Source of the DNA: a virus
Direction: 5' to 3' (one strand)
IMG/VR virus record: IMGVR_UViG_3300025141_000195
Coordinates: 1-44,967 of that record
Length of the DNA stretch: 44,967 nt
The position numbers and the translations under genes were made by a program. Shown here one piece after another: positions 33,390 through 42,065 of the stretch (within the stretch, counting starts at the first letter, position 1; each line of letters starts with the position of its first letter). The notes under the pieces are model-generated. The model searched no databases. It was not told where the DNA came from and saw only the letters and a program-made list of their open reading frames with translations.

Positions 33390-33965
33390 TTAAATTACAA
33401 ACCAGTACGTGCCGTTCGAATGCACGGTTACCGATTCGTTTAGAGTCGTAAGCTGTTTGGTTGGAGCCGAATCTATGGTGCTTCCAGCCGAGCTAGTTAT
33501 AGTTAAAGTGTTTAGAGAATTTATCTTTTTAATATTATATACTTTTCCGCTAGCGGTTGCGGCCGTCGGCATCTCCACCGTGATATTTCCGGCTGAAGTA
33601 TCTGCTAGTATTGTATAATCTTTTATAGAAACTGTGTAGGCGCTCGTGACGGTTTTGATGGGAAACGTTACCCTCTGCGCTAGGCCACGAAAAGTAGAAG
33701 CGGATATATAAGTTGACGAAGAGAGGGCACCTTGAGAGTTTATTGAAGCGACTCCAATGCTGTTTGTTTTATCGTACACCAAAAACCCATCAGATGCCGT
33801 CACTGGATGTTCTGCCTTAACTATGGCTCCCGCTACTGAGAATCTAATCTTATCACTGGTTCGAAGGCGAATCGTATCATTCTCAAAATCAATCTGAGTA
33901 TCTGGATCACCCTCGTATTCAATGTCGCCGAGATCTCTTTTACCTTTAGAGGTATTGTATGCCAT
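33390..33965 (-). CDS. Short tail fibre protein with shared C-terminal module
   Basis: 191 residues. The N-terminus MAYNTSKGKRDLGDIEYEGD resembles the MAYN starts of the 370- and 1303-residue fibre proteins and could be a common attachment segment. A middle region, DGFLVYDKTNSIGVASINSQ, precedes the C-terminal module: YTILADTSAGNITVEMPTAA, then KVYNIKKINSLNTLTITSS, and the end NESVTVHSNGTYWFVI. The module ends in NGT-x-W-F-x, as in the 216-residue fibre. It lies between two other fibre genes, with AAGGA upstream. A receptor-binding or fibre-joint role is inferred from this company. Confidence 0.65.
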   Translation of the reverse strand: MAYNTSKGKRDLGDIEYEGDPDTQIDFENDTIRLRTSDKIRFSVAGAIVKAEHPVTASDGFLVYDKTNSIGVASINSQGALSSSTYISASTFRGLAQRVTFPIKTVTSAYTVSIKDYTILADTSAGNITVEMPTAATASGKVYNIKKINSLNTLTITSSAGSTIDSAPTKQLTTLNESVTVHSNGTYWFVI

Positions 33966-33998
33966 GCTGTTATTCCTTTTTAATTATTGTCTCTAATA

Positions 33999-35111
33999 TT
34001 AGAGCGCCCACCAACTTCTTCCATCGGATTGCAGGGTCTTAGTTGCGCCGCGGGTCCTAATCTCTACTCGCTTCTTGAGGTCGACAAGTTCGTCTTCGGC
34101 TTCAATAACGACTGCTAAAGTTTTTTGATTTGCCTTGCCTCTATTAATATTTTTAACCACTATAAGGCGGCCGGCACACGTTGCTGCCGATGGTAGGGTC
34201 ACCAAAACTTTATTCTTGGTAGTGTCACACAACACCGTATAGTCATTGTTCGCTACTACATACAACATATCTGATACTGTGGTTATATTTTTGTGTACAG
34301 CGCCATTGCATACCAGTCTTTGATTTATGTGGGCAACATCTGCGTTGACCTCGCCGGCGACACGCAAAACGTTACTGGTCGCGTTGTAGGTGAGATTTTC
34401 TGACGCGTCTAAGGTGCCCTTCCCTTTCAACTGCAGGGAACCTCTTACTCCCTTGGGCCGCGGCATTTTGAGGCTTAAGTAATCCTCATACAGATCTTTT
34501 AGCGTAATGCCATATGTGTTTTTCATAGATTGATTGCCAACAATCAAAAGATCATCTGCGGCCACCGACTGGCCCGTGCGTTTGATGTTTTGCAGTTTTG
34601 TGGGATCTATTCCCAGCGCATTCGTTGCCAGAGTCAGGCCTCCTTGGGGCACGACATTCAAGCGTACCCCTGCGGTGTCGACTGAAAGGCCTGGGCCTGC
34701 ACCAAGAGACAGAGAACCATTGACACTTTTAAGGCCGGTACCGAGCTTAAGTTGGGTTGCGGTAATCGGACTGCTCAAGGCCTCTGTAGATATGTTGGTT
34801 AAATTAGAACCGTCGCCATGCACTGACCCGGCACACACCGTATCCACCGTTAGTTCTCCGTCGTCATAAGAAAGTTGCGGCGATGCATATGCTACGCCCT
34901 CTCTACCTAAAACAAGTACTGAATTGGGTACGTTCCCCACAATCGTGCGTAATGCTACGTCTTTTAAAGTTGCACACGGGCTTTGTGCATCCGTATCATA
35001 AAAGACACTAGCGCTGATTGTGCTTTTGAAAACTTTAACACCATTAATTTCTTGATCGGCATGTTGATCAACGGAGCCAGCAACATTCCCCTTTAATACA
35101 TTATAAGCCAT
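33999..35111 (-). CDS. Tail fibre protein with MAYN N-terminus and GDGS motif
   Basis: 370 residues. MAYNVLKGNVAGSVDQHADQ begins the shared N-terminal segment. About residues 90-105 hold CAGSVHGDGSNLTNIST, the GDGS-x-LTNI motif that also occurs in the 1303-residue fibre and is common in phage fibres made of beta-helical repeats. A middle part of alternating G/L/S strands follows (LGTGLKSVNGSLSLGAGPGL). The C-terminal module is YTVLCDTTKNKVLVTLPSAA, RLIVVKNINRG and an end TLQSDGRSWWAL. A terminator lies upstream of it, and a late-type element is 18 bases before the ATG, so it may start its own transcript. Confidence 0.7.
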   Translation of the reverse strand: MAYNVLKGNVAGSVDQHADQEINGVKVFKSTISASVFYDTDAQSPCATLKDVALRTIVGNVPNSVLVLGREGVAYASPQLSYDDGELTVDTVCAGSVHGDGSNLTNISTEALSSPITATQLKLGTGLKSVNGSLSLGAGPGLSVDTAGVRLNVVPQGGLTLATNALGIDPTKLQNIKRTGQSVAADDLLIVGNQSMKNTYGITLKDLYEDYLSLKMPRPKGVRGSLQLKGKGTLDASENLTYNATSNVLRVAGEVNADVAHINQRLVCNGAVHKNITTVSDMLYVVANNDYTVLCDTTKNKVLVTLPSAATCAGRLIVVKNINRGKANQKTLAVVIEAEDELVDLKKRVEIRTRGATKTLQSDGRSWWAL

Positions 35112-35127
35112 TTTTTACCTCACACGA

Positions 35128-35136
35128 ATAAATAGA
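35128..35136 (-). promoter_or_regulatory. Late-type element before the 370-residue fibre gene
   Basis: TCTATTTAT on the minus strand (first base differs from ACTATTTAT), about 18 bases before the start and 30 bases after a terminator, a logical place for a new start of transcription. Confidence 0.45.
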
Positions 35137-35165
35137 GCTTAAATTACTTAATATTCATAAAAAGA

Positions 35166-35188
35166 TGCCCCCCCACAAGGGGGAGGCA
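35166..35188 (-). terminator. Rho-independent terminator after the 555-residue fibre gene
   Basis: TGCCTCCCC and GGGGGGGCA pair over 9 positions with one mismatch around a five-base loop and lead into TCTTTTTATG on the minus strand. It lies 37 bases past the stop at 35225. Confidence 0.8.
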
Positions 35189-35224
35189 CCAAAAGGATAA
35201 CCAAATCCAAACACAAGGTTTAGA

Positions 35225-36892
35225 TTAGAAGATTCTCCAAGTATCAGCAGCAACATATTTCAGAGAGATAGAAGCATAGGCTTCGGTAATGCGAAGCTCT
35301 GTCAATCCATCAATCGTCTGGGAACCAGCGCGCGCGACGATGATCACACCAGAGGCACCAATTGCGGCAGCTTTGATGTAAACCGTATCGCCCACAGACA
35401 GACCGGCCGAAGCAGGCAGTGTCCAAGTACGAGCAGCTGTGATCTCAGCACTAGCATAGTTGAATGCTTCCGTAAGGGTAGCATTTGCATCGCCCACAGC
35501 GGCAGGAGCCGAAGCGGCAGACACGCTAAGTTGACCAGAGGAAGCAGACAGACCAGTACCAGCCATGCCAGCAACAAGGTCAGCAATGCTTTCCTTGCGA
35601 GAAGCGTTACTGTCGTTAGCGTCGACGATAGCAATGCTATCGGTAGCAACGTCAACAGCAGCAGCAGTCAACTCGTTAAGGTCAAGAGCCATAACTGCGG
35701 TAGTTGCGGAAAGACCATCACCAGCGAAAAGAGTAGCCATGTCGTCGATTGTGACTTTCTTAGGAATGTCAGAATCGTTAACGTCAGCAAAAACGAACTC
35801 ATCGAGCGTTTGAACTGCGGCAGCGCTTAAGCTTTGTGGATCAAACTGAAGTTTACCACCCGAAGATGCGAAGCCGGGCTCCGAAGCAACAAGTGCAGCT
35901 GCATAGTCAGCCATGGTGTCACGCTTAAGCGTGCCGTCTGCATCACGGAAATAGAAGCTGTCAGCACTAACGTCAAGCGCAGTATCGCCAGCGCCACTAA
36001 GAGTGATTGCACCCTGAAGATCAGAGGCGCCCTCAGCGGTCAGTGCCTGCAGAGTGGTTGCTCCGCCGGCCTGAAGAGTGCTGGAGCCGCTTATTGTCGT
36101 AGCAGTAACAACTCCAAGAGTAGAGGCTCCTGTTACTGTCATGGCGTCGATATGACCGACATCAGCATGAACTTCAGCCCACTGAAGCGCACTAGAACCT
36201 AAGTCACTAGTAGAATCAGCAATTGGAAGAAGATCAGAGTCGAAGCGACCGGTAACAGTAACACTGTCTGTGGCAGCGTTACCAAGGTCTACATTGCCCT
36301 GAACACCCAAAGAGCCGATAACCTCGACTAAGGTAGCTGTGATATCAACATCACCGCTTGATACGATGTCTAGATCAGTACCATCGCCGGAGATATATTC
36401 GCCGGCGTTACCGAAAGCGAGCCTAGCTCCACTCGCGGCCATCACGCAGTTATTCGCTGCTTGATCGGTCAAAGTGAACTTAGACGTACTACCAATGTTG
36501 ATGATTGCACCATCAGATAACAGATCGAGATCATCACCGATAACAGCACTTTTAGCAACACTCAAACCACCATCGGTCTGTAAAGAACCGTCAGTAGTAG
36601 AAGTTGCCTCAGTGGTGTCGTCAGTTTTGAGAACACCAGAGTAAGTACCAGTGGTACCCACAACTGCGGCGAAAGAACCAGCGGCAACCGAAGTAGCACC
36701 AATAACGGTACCATCAATGTTACCACCGTTAATATCGGCAGTATCAGCAACGAGACTGTCAATGTTTGCAGTGCCGTCGATGTAGAGATCTTTCCACTCC
36801 AGACCGGAAGCACCAAGGTCGAAAGCGCCATCTACAGCTGGTGCAACTGCACCGCTTAGTTCCGCAGGACCTGTTTGAAATTTATAAGACAT
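35225..36892 (-). CDS. Tail fibre protein with internal repeats and shared C-terminal module
   Basis: 555 residues, strongly Ala/Asp/Ser/Thr-rich with few Lys or aromatic residues. Two repeats of a chaperone-joint type occur: FDLGASGLEWKDLYIDG near residue 25 and SDLGSSALQWAEVHADVG near 230. Three 50-residue repeats follow, seen in LKRDTMADYAAAL, PKKVTIDDMATLFAGDGLSA and SRKESIADLVAGMAGTGLSA, each with an Asp/Asn-rich strand before. The C-terminal module has WTLPASAGLSVGDTVYIKAA and SQTIDGLTELRI and ends ADTWRIF. Regular repeats suggest a trimeric beta shaft. GGAGGG is well placed upstream, a terminator lies downstream, and the 136-base leader carries a late-type element. Confidence 0.75.
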   Translation of the reverse strand: MSYKFQTGPAELSGAVAPAVDGAFDLGASGLEWKDLYIDGTANIDSLVADTADINGGNIDGTVIGATSVAAGSFAAVVGTTGTYSGVLKTDDTTEATSTTDGSLQTDGGLSVAKSAVIGDDLDLLSDGAIINIGSTSKFTLTDQAANNCVMAASGARLAFGNAGEYISGDGTDLDIVSSGDVDITATLVEVIGSLGVQGNVDLGNAATDSVTVTGRFDSDLLPIADSTSDLGSSALQWAEVHADVGHIDAMTVTGASTLGVVTATTISGSSTLQAGGATTLQALTAEGASDLQGAITLSGAGDTALDVSADSFYFRDADGTLKRDTMADYAAALVASEPGFASSGGKLQFDPQSLSAAAVQTLDEFVFADVNDSDIPKKVTIDDMATLFAGDGLSATTAVMALDLNELTAAAVDVATDSIAIVDANDSNASRKESIADLVAGMAGTGLSASSGQLSVSAASAPAAVGDANATLTEAFNYASAEITAARTWTLPASAGLSVGDTVYIKAAAIGASGVIIVARAGSQTIDGLTELRITEAYASISLKYVAADTWRIF

Positions 36893-36933
36893 ATTTTAAA
36901 ACCCTCCATTTTATAGTTTTTATATTTTGTCAA

Positions 36934-36993
36934 GCGAGCAGTAATGCACCTATTCACCACTCCATATCAAAATGGAAGTTACACAGGGCTCGC
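36934..36993. other. Inverted-repeat leader region before the 555-residue fibre gene
   Basis: GCGAGC (36934-36939) pairs with GCTCGC (36988-36993), enclosing a smaller hairpin TCCAT-6-ATGGA (36961-36976). The 136-base gap between the two fibre genes otherwise holds only the late-type element and the Shine-Dalgarno site. It may be a leader structure or a remnant terminator. Confidence 0.35.
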
Positions 36994-37000
36994 CTGCTCT

Positions 37001-37010
37001 TAAGTAGTCT
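37001..37010 (-). promoter_or_regulatory. Late-type element variant before the 555-residue fibre gene
   Basis: AGACTACTTA on the minus strand, the same ten bases as at 27396-27405. It lies about 110 bases before the start, farther than the other copies, leaving room for the structured leader. Confidence 0.45.
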
Positions 37011-37028
37011 TGTATAAGAGATAAAAAT

Positions 37029-38120
37029 TTAGAAAATATAATACTTGTCGGTCCCGTTACAATAAAGCTGGATCGCTGCATAGGAAGACTGCAATATTAC
37101 TTTATTTTGACCATCGATTGTTTGGGAACCATGGGCTCTTATAGTGACCGGATTGGTATTTGCTTCGCCGGCCTCATCTTTTATAACTATGATCTGCCCC
37201 TCATTTAGGCTGGCGGCGCTCTGTAGTCTAATATCGAACGAGGCGCCACTTGAATCAGCGCCAATCACATAGTCATCCACAGAGGCTGTCATCATACTGC
37301 TGACACTGCGATAGTTAAGGCTAATTCCGCCATCGACCTTAAGTACGTCGGAGGCAAACTTAAGTTTTGCAGAGCCCGTAAGGGCGCCAGATGCGTTTTT
37401 AATTTGAATTGAATTGGTGGGGCCGGCCGCGGTGCCTGATGAGCCCGAGATTGCATCCACTACCGTATCAAGATAATCGCCTACATACAAATAGGCTGAA
37501 GCGGTGACGGGCACCGTTGCGCTTTTGTAATCTTGGATAAAGATAACACCAGCATAATAATCAAATTGCCAGTCAATGGTATCGCCAGATGTGATTTCGT
37601 TAGCCGGATTGGTGGGATCCCCTTTGTACAGCTTTACAAAAAACCTATTCGGGCTAGCGTTAGAAACTAGCGGAGGGATCAATTGAAGGCCGCCGCGTGT
37701 GTTGTAAACCCGTTTGCTGTTGGTAAAGTTCCCGGTGCCTCGTTTTGGGTTGGATGAAGTGGTTTCATAGTTGGCCGGCAATTTTAAGTAATAACCGTGA
37801 GGCCCATTCTGGGAGGATTCGCCACCGCCGCCACCGCTTAATTCGGTACTGGCGTTATATATGGTGTCAGAGATTGACACAACATCTAAGTAAATTCTTT
37901 CGGCCGTTGCGGGCTTTCCGGCTGATGCGCTGTACATCGTGTAAAAGGCAGTCCCGGGATCGTTGGGGATAGCTTCACCAAAAATGGTAGTGCTGGGTAA
38001 TGAAACGTTAGACGGAATACTCTCGTTTACATCACTTTTCAAGTTAGAAGTGTGCGCCTTGCCTAACAATTTCTTGGAGGCAAATAACGTCGATGTTCTA
38101 ATTGATTTTCCTGTGCTCAT
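37029..38120 (-). CDS. Tail fibre protein with shared C-terminal module
   Basis: 363 residues. The N-terminus is not of the MAYN type: STGKSIRTSTLFASKKLLGK, a basic helix, and then a region with Pro/Gly strands including FFVKLYKGDPTNPANEITSG and DTIDWQFDYYAGVIFIQDYK, typical of beta-sandwich fibre domains. The last 110 residues repeat the shared plan: NSIQIKNASGALTGSAKLKF, DDYVIGADSSGASFDIRLQS, GQIIVIKDEAGEANTNPVTI and an end with QTIDGQNKVILQSSYAAIQL then NGTDKYYIF. NSIQ-x-K/Y before the module is also present in the 216-residue fibre. It starts 12 bases after the 1303-residue gene. Confidence 0.72.
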   Translation of the reverse strand: MSTGKSIRTSTLFASKKLLGKAHTSNLKSDVNESIPSNVSLPSTTIFGEAIPNDPGTAFYTMYSASAGKPATAERIYLDVVSISDTIYNASTELSGGGGGESSQNGPHGYYLKLPANYETTSSNPKRGTGNFTNSKRVYNTRGGLQLIPPLVSNASPNRFFVKLYKGDPTNPANEITSGDTIDWQFDYYAGVIFIQDYKSATVPVTASAYLYVGDYLDTVVDAISGSSGTAAGPTNSIQIKNASGALTGSAKLKFASDVLKVDGGISLNYRSVSSMMTASVDDYVIGADSSGASFDIRLQSAASLNEGQIIVIKDEAGEANTNPVTIRAHGSQTIDGQNKVILQSSYAAIQLYCNGTDKYYIF

Positions 38121-38132
38121 TTTTTACTCTTC

Positions 38133-41100
38133 TTATGTGTAGTCTATCTCTATTCTCGACAAATACCCAGTCCAATTTTGGTTGGCAGAGATCTTTAAAA
38201 TAAAGTATTGATTATTCCGAACCTGTTTCTCTTGTAACTGGATTGGTATTTCTCTTCCGCCTGCTCCCACCGACTGTGAGAGATCTGTGCCTCCTAAATT
38301 CAAAATTCCTACTCCGTCAGCATCTGGCTGCGTGCCGGCAGAGTAGGGCCTTATACAATCAACCCATGCGGTTGAAGTATCGTCCAACCCAGTGAAGGCC
38401 GGATCGGATGGGGTCTTCAATTCTACTTGAATATTTGAATTTGCTCCCAATGATCCTGTATAAAATGCGCCGGCTTGAGAAATCAAATTAGCCGAACCGT
38501 ATAATTTGATCTTAAAAGTAGCTTTTGAGAGGCCAGTCTTGTTAATAAAATATCTATAATAAGTTCGGGTGGCATTCGTCAAAGAAGAATAGTTGGGATT
38601 ACTGGCCGGGGCTTGCAGTGAGCCGCCATCTGCTCGATTGCGTGTGTCACCGACATTTCCAATTTTAAGAGGAGATATTGCATATCCATTGGCTGTCACC
38701 ACTCCATCGGCGTGTTCTGCGTAACTGCCAGCGTCGTTAACCGATCGGGCGGAGTTCCACTTGTTTGCGGCGTCTGTTACCGCTGCTTGGTTTGCATAGG
38801 CGCCCGAGACTATTCGGTACGTTTCAAGGCCGAAGTATTCAGCGCTGCCGCTTGTTGTGCTCCCAAGGCTTCCAGAATAAACCATGAATGCATTGCGGCT
38901 ATATTGGGTTATATTCAGATTACTCTTAAGGGGGTGAAGGACAGTCGAATCTACCGCAATATCATAATCGGTATACAAGCCCAAGCCGCCTGAAATAGAG
39001 GTTAAGCTATCAAATAGGACCGTGCCTGTGACCTGTATATTCTGCTGTTCGCAGTTAGCAGAGTTGTTGAGAGATGCGAGAGAAGTAGAAGATGCAGCCG
39101 TCGATAGTGTCGTCACTCCGGAGCCTACAATTCTAATATTACTCACCGCACAATTGGTAGTGGTCGGATAGGAGATAGCTGTACCATTTTGATACACATT
39201 TCGATAAACATTTGAAGCCAAGTAGGTGTAAGAGCCAGACGGCCGTGAAGCAAAATATCCGATCCCAGACTGATAGTAAGTGTCGGCATGCGAGAAATTG
39301 GACAATCCGACCGAGGACGAGGCCAGATTGTTTGAGTCAGTATCTACTACCCATTCAACATAGTTTGTAGTAGTGTCAGAACCGCCTATCCGATGTATCA
39401 CTCTGGCATAGTTCCACCCGAGGCGTTGATCCCCCGCTCCTACCTGATAGTCCCCTGTTCGATATGGCTTCTCGTAGCTTGGAATTCCATCCACGCTACT
39501 AAAGTCAACCGCCGAGACACTAAATCCAGAATCATTTCCATTAAAGTCGTTACTTATGCTGTTGAGATTAACCATGCTTACAGAGTGAACTTCTGCTCCG
39601 TTGACCTCCATCACTAACAATCCAGAATATGCATCTTTAAAGGCGTTTGCAGGGTAGTTGTCGCCACTTGATGGTACATCCTCGTTCAACTCCCCAGTGA
39701 GGGTGGGGAAGCTGCTAAAGATGCCACGACGATCGCCGCTTAAATCATATAAATCGTTGGAATCATAATTTGTCAGACCAATTGCTGCGCCTAGAGCGTC
39801 CGAATAGCTTGCCACATTGTTGGAGGATCCGAACGAAAGTTTAGCATCAGTACCAGAATTGTTGGCATCCACATCGTCAAGTGCGGGAGCCTCGGTAGTG
39901 GTATTGGTGGTGGCGCCCAAGGTGAAATCAAGCTGTGAGACGTATCCCGACCAACTGGAATCAGTCACTATTTTAAGCATCACATGTTCATTGTTGGCTA
40001 CGGAGCCCGTGCCAAACGTAATACAATGAACCGAGTTGCCGGTACCGGTAGTGTTGCTGTTGTCGTTGGCTCCGTTAATGAGTGCGCCTGCACCGTCCGT
40101 AATGCTGCCATATGTAAAGTTTTGAGATACATCCATCCACCCAGAGGTGCCGGGGAGCTTAGCAAAAAAGTGGACATCATTGGAGTCCAGAGCATTATTG
40201 GAGAATGCTGTTCCATTTTTGGTGGAAGTTATCTTAAAGTCACTCTTACTAACTCCACTAGAATTGGAGAGTACTCGATAGAATGTGCGTTTCCCCGTTG
40301 TGGTCGAATAGTTAGGCTGGCCTGATTCAACATTTGAGAGGCCCGAGAACTTACCGTTCAAAGGTATGTCATCATCAATGGGGCTGTAGAGCCTCTGGTT
40401 GAAGAGTAGTAGCCCGTCGGTGTGACCAGCGGGCCCACTCGCGGTCATATGGTTTTGTGAGTTCCATTTACCGCCGGCCGCAGTGACTGCACCCTGAGTG
40501 GCGTAGGAGCCCGATGTCTTGCGGTAGGTTTCGTCATGAAACTTTTCAGATAGATTGGTACTATCTAAGGTTCTATTGTCAACGAGGAAGCCATCTCCGG
40601 TCGTCGCAGAACCCGCATTTGATATTGTGTTCTTAAGGGGGTGGGTAACTGTCACATCTGTGGTGATCGCACCGCTGAGCAACGAATCAACGCTAGCGTT
40701 AACATCCAAGGAACCCGTGATTCCCAAGGTCTTTTTATTGGTTTGGGGTGCTGCTATGTCCGGTACAGACTGTGCCGCTGGGGTGGAGGAATTAGTTGTA
40801 CTAAAGGAAATTGGAGTACCAGAGGCTGCGTAGACGTTCCGGTATAAGTTCACAATGTCGGCTTTATAGTTGGCGGTTGCATCTGTGTTATATTGAACGC
40901 CAGATAGATATTTGGAGCCAACTAGGGTAATGTTTTCTATGCGCGCATTGGTAGCCCCAAGATCATTGACAGCGCCGGAGGGATCATTTATCCACTCAAT
41001 ATAGTTTGTAGTGTAGTCGCTTGAGCCGATAGTGTGTATGACTCTTGCATAGTTCCAGCCCGGGCTCATGTCTGCAGAGCCAATCTTATATTTTGACGTT

Positions 41101-42044
41101 CTTTGTTTGAAGATTGTCCATTCGGCGCCGTTACCGTCGTATCCCGAAGCGGTGACCGAGAGTGCTATAAAGCCCGTGTTACTGGTAACGCTGCTGGCAG
41201 AACCAGTGCCGGGTGCGCCGGTGCCAACTGCTCCCGTCAGCGAAATAGAGTGATAGGTGGTGCCATTTAATTCTAGCTTCAGGGTACCCTGTTCGGCGTT
41301 TCCAAATGCCGCTGAGGCATAATTAAGATAGGTACCTTCTTTCTTTTTGGCTACATTATAATTGATGGTGCCGGTGATGTTTGTGGATCCGCCATATACT
41401 CCTAGGCGGAAATTGTTTCCACTTGTTGCGGGAGCATAAGTTCCGGCGCGTGCAACAGCAGAGAAGCCGGCTGCCGTCGCCGAAGAGGTATATTTATTAA
41501 CCGGATATGATGACCCAAATGAAAGTTTGGCGGTGACACCTTGGGTGGTGCCATAATTAATTCTCTGAACAGACGGCGCGGGATCTGGGGCCAAGATCTT
41601 TAGCACTTCATTAAAGCGATCAATCGGAACCCCTATAAGGGTGTCCTCTGTAAAGTCGGTAAACAAGCCATCAGTATAAGAACCATCGGGGGCTGGCCCA
41701 ATGGCTCCGCCAGATGAACTAATGTTTGTTAGCCTAGAACCATCTCCATAGAAGAAAGAGGCGGAGATGTTAGCACTAGCACTCACTTCTCCAACGATGG
41801 ACAACTGGTTTGGTGTGCTCGAAGGGTTAAACTTTAAATTGGCGCTACATTCAAACTTGTTTGAATTGCCGTCAACGTTTATGACAACAGCATTATCTGC
41901 CGGCGTTAAAACGCGCGGGACTTTCCTTATGGCGGAGCCATCGCCCTGCAAGGTTCCCGATATAACATTGGTGCCCGGCTGGCCCAATCCGGGGCCAAAA
42001 TACTGGGGAGCAATGATTGACCCAGTTAGTCTGTTGTATGCCAT
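38133..42044 (-). CDS. Very large tail fibre protein with a tandem duplication of about 550 residues
   Basis: 1303 residues. It opens MAYNRLTGSIIAPQYFGPGL, then a fibre shaft segment with ASANISASFFYGDGSRLTNI. From residue about 172 to the end, two copies of a roughly 550-residue unit follow. Copy one starts AKLSFGSSYPVN (172), copy two AKLSFGSSNNVA (about 733). Matching landmarks are GWNYARVIHTIG with GWNYARVIHRIG, TTNYIEWINDP with TTNYVEWVVDT, VTHPLKN with VLHPLKS, and KRTFYRVLSNSSGVSKSDFK with TRTYYRYFINKTGLSKATFK. The copies have diverged to moderate identity, so the duplication is old. The protein is Ser/Asn/Gly/Thr-rich and should be beta-rich. Its length suits a long fibre or main adhesin. 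AGGGAG precedes the ATG. Confidence 0.82.
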   Translation of the reverse strand: MAYNRLTGSIIAPQYFGPGLGQPGTNVISGTLQGDGSAIRKVPRVLTPADNAVVINVDGNSNKFECSANLKFNPSSTPNQLSIVGEVSASANISASFFYGDGSRLTNISSSGGAIGPAPDGSYTDGLFTDFTEDTLIGVPIDRFNEVLKILAPDPAPSVQRINYGTTQGVTAKLSFGSSYPVNKYTSSATAAGFSAVARAGTYAPATSGNNFRLGVYGGSTNITGTINYNVAKKKEGTYLNYASAAFGNAEQGTLKLELNGTTYHSISLTGAVGTGAPGTGSASSVTSNTGFIALSVTASGYDGNGAEWTIFKQRTSKYKIGSADMSPGWNYARVIHTIGSSDYTTNYIEWINDPSGAVNDLGATNARIENITLVGSKYLSGVQYNTDATANYKADIVNLYRNVYAASGTPISFSTTNSSTPAAQSVPDIAAPQTNKKTLGITGSLDVNASVDSLLSGAITTDVTVTHPLKNTISNAGSATTGDGFLVDNRTLDSTNLSEKFHDETYRKTSGSYATQGAVTAAGGKWNSQNHMTASGPAGHTDGLLLFNQRLYSPIDDDIPLNGKFSGLSNVESGQPNYSTTTGKRTFYRVLSNSSGVSKSDFKITSTKNGTAFSNNALDSNDVHFFAKLPGTSGWMDVSQNFTYGSITDGAGALINGANDNSNTTGTGNSVHCITFGTGSVANNEHVMLKIVTDSSWSGYVSQLDFTLGATTNTTTEAPALDDVDANNSGTDAKLSFGSSNNVASYSDALGAAIGLTNYDSNDLYDLSGDRRGIFSSFPTLTGELNEDVPSSGDNYPANAFKDAYSGLLVMEVNGAEVHSVSMVNLNSISNDFNGNDSGFSVSAVDFSSVDGIPSYEKPYRTGDYQVGAGDQRLGWNYARVIHRIGGSDTTTNYVEWVVDTDSNNLASSSVGLSNFSHADTYYQSGIGYFASRPSGSYTYLASNVYRNVYQNGTAISYPTTTNCAVSNIRIVGSGVTTLSTAASSTSLASLNNSANCEQQNIQVTGTVLFDSLTSISGGLGLYTDYDIAVDSTVLHPLKSNLNITQYSRNAFMVYSGSLGSTTSGSAEYFGLETYRIVSGAYANQAAVTDAANKWNSARSVNDAGSYAEHADGVVTANGYAISPLKIGNVGDTRNRADGGSLQAPASNPNYSSLTNATRTYYRYFINKTGLSKATFKIKLYGSANLISQAGAFYTGSLGANSNIQVELKTPSDPAFTGLDDTSTAWVDCIRPYSAGTQPDADGVGILNLGGTDLSQSVGAGGREIPIQLQEKQVRNNQYFILKISANQNWTGYLSRIEIDYT

Positions 42045-42065
42045 TCATGGTTCTCCCTATCATAA

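Noticed and set aside
33991-34004. Perfect 14-base palindrome CTCTAATATTAGAG near the stop of the 370-residue fibre gene
   Set aside because: It overlaps the stop codon, has no loop or T tract for a terminator, and is not repeated at other gene ends.
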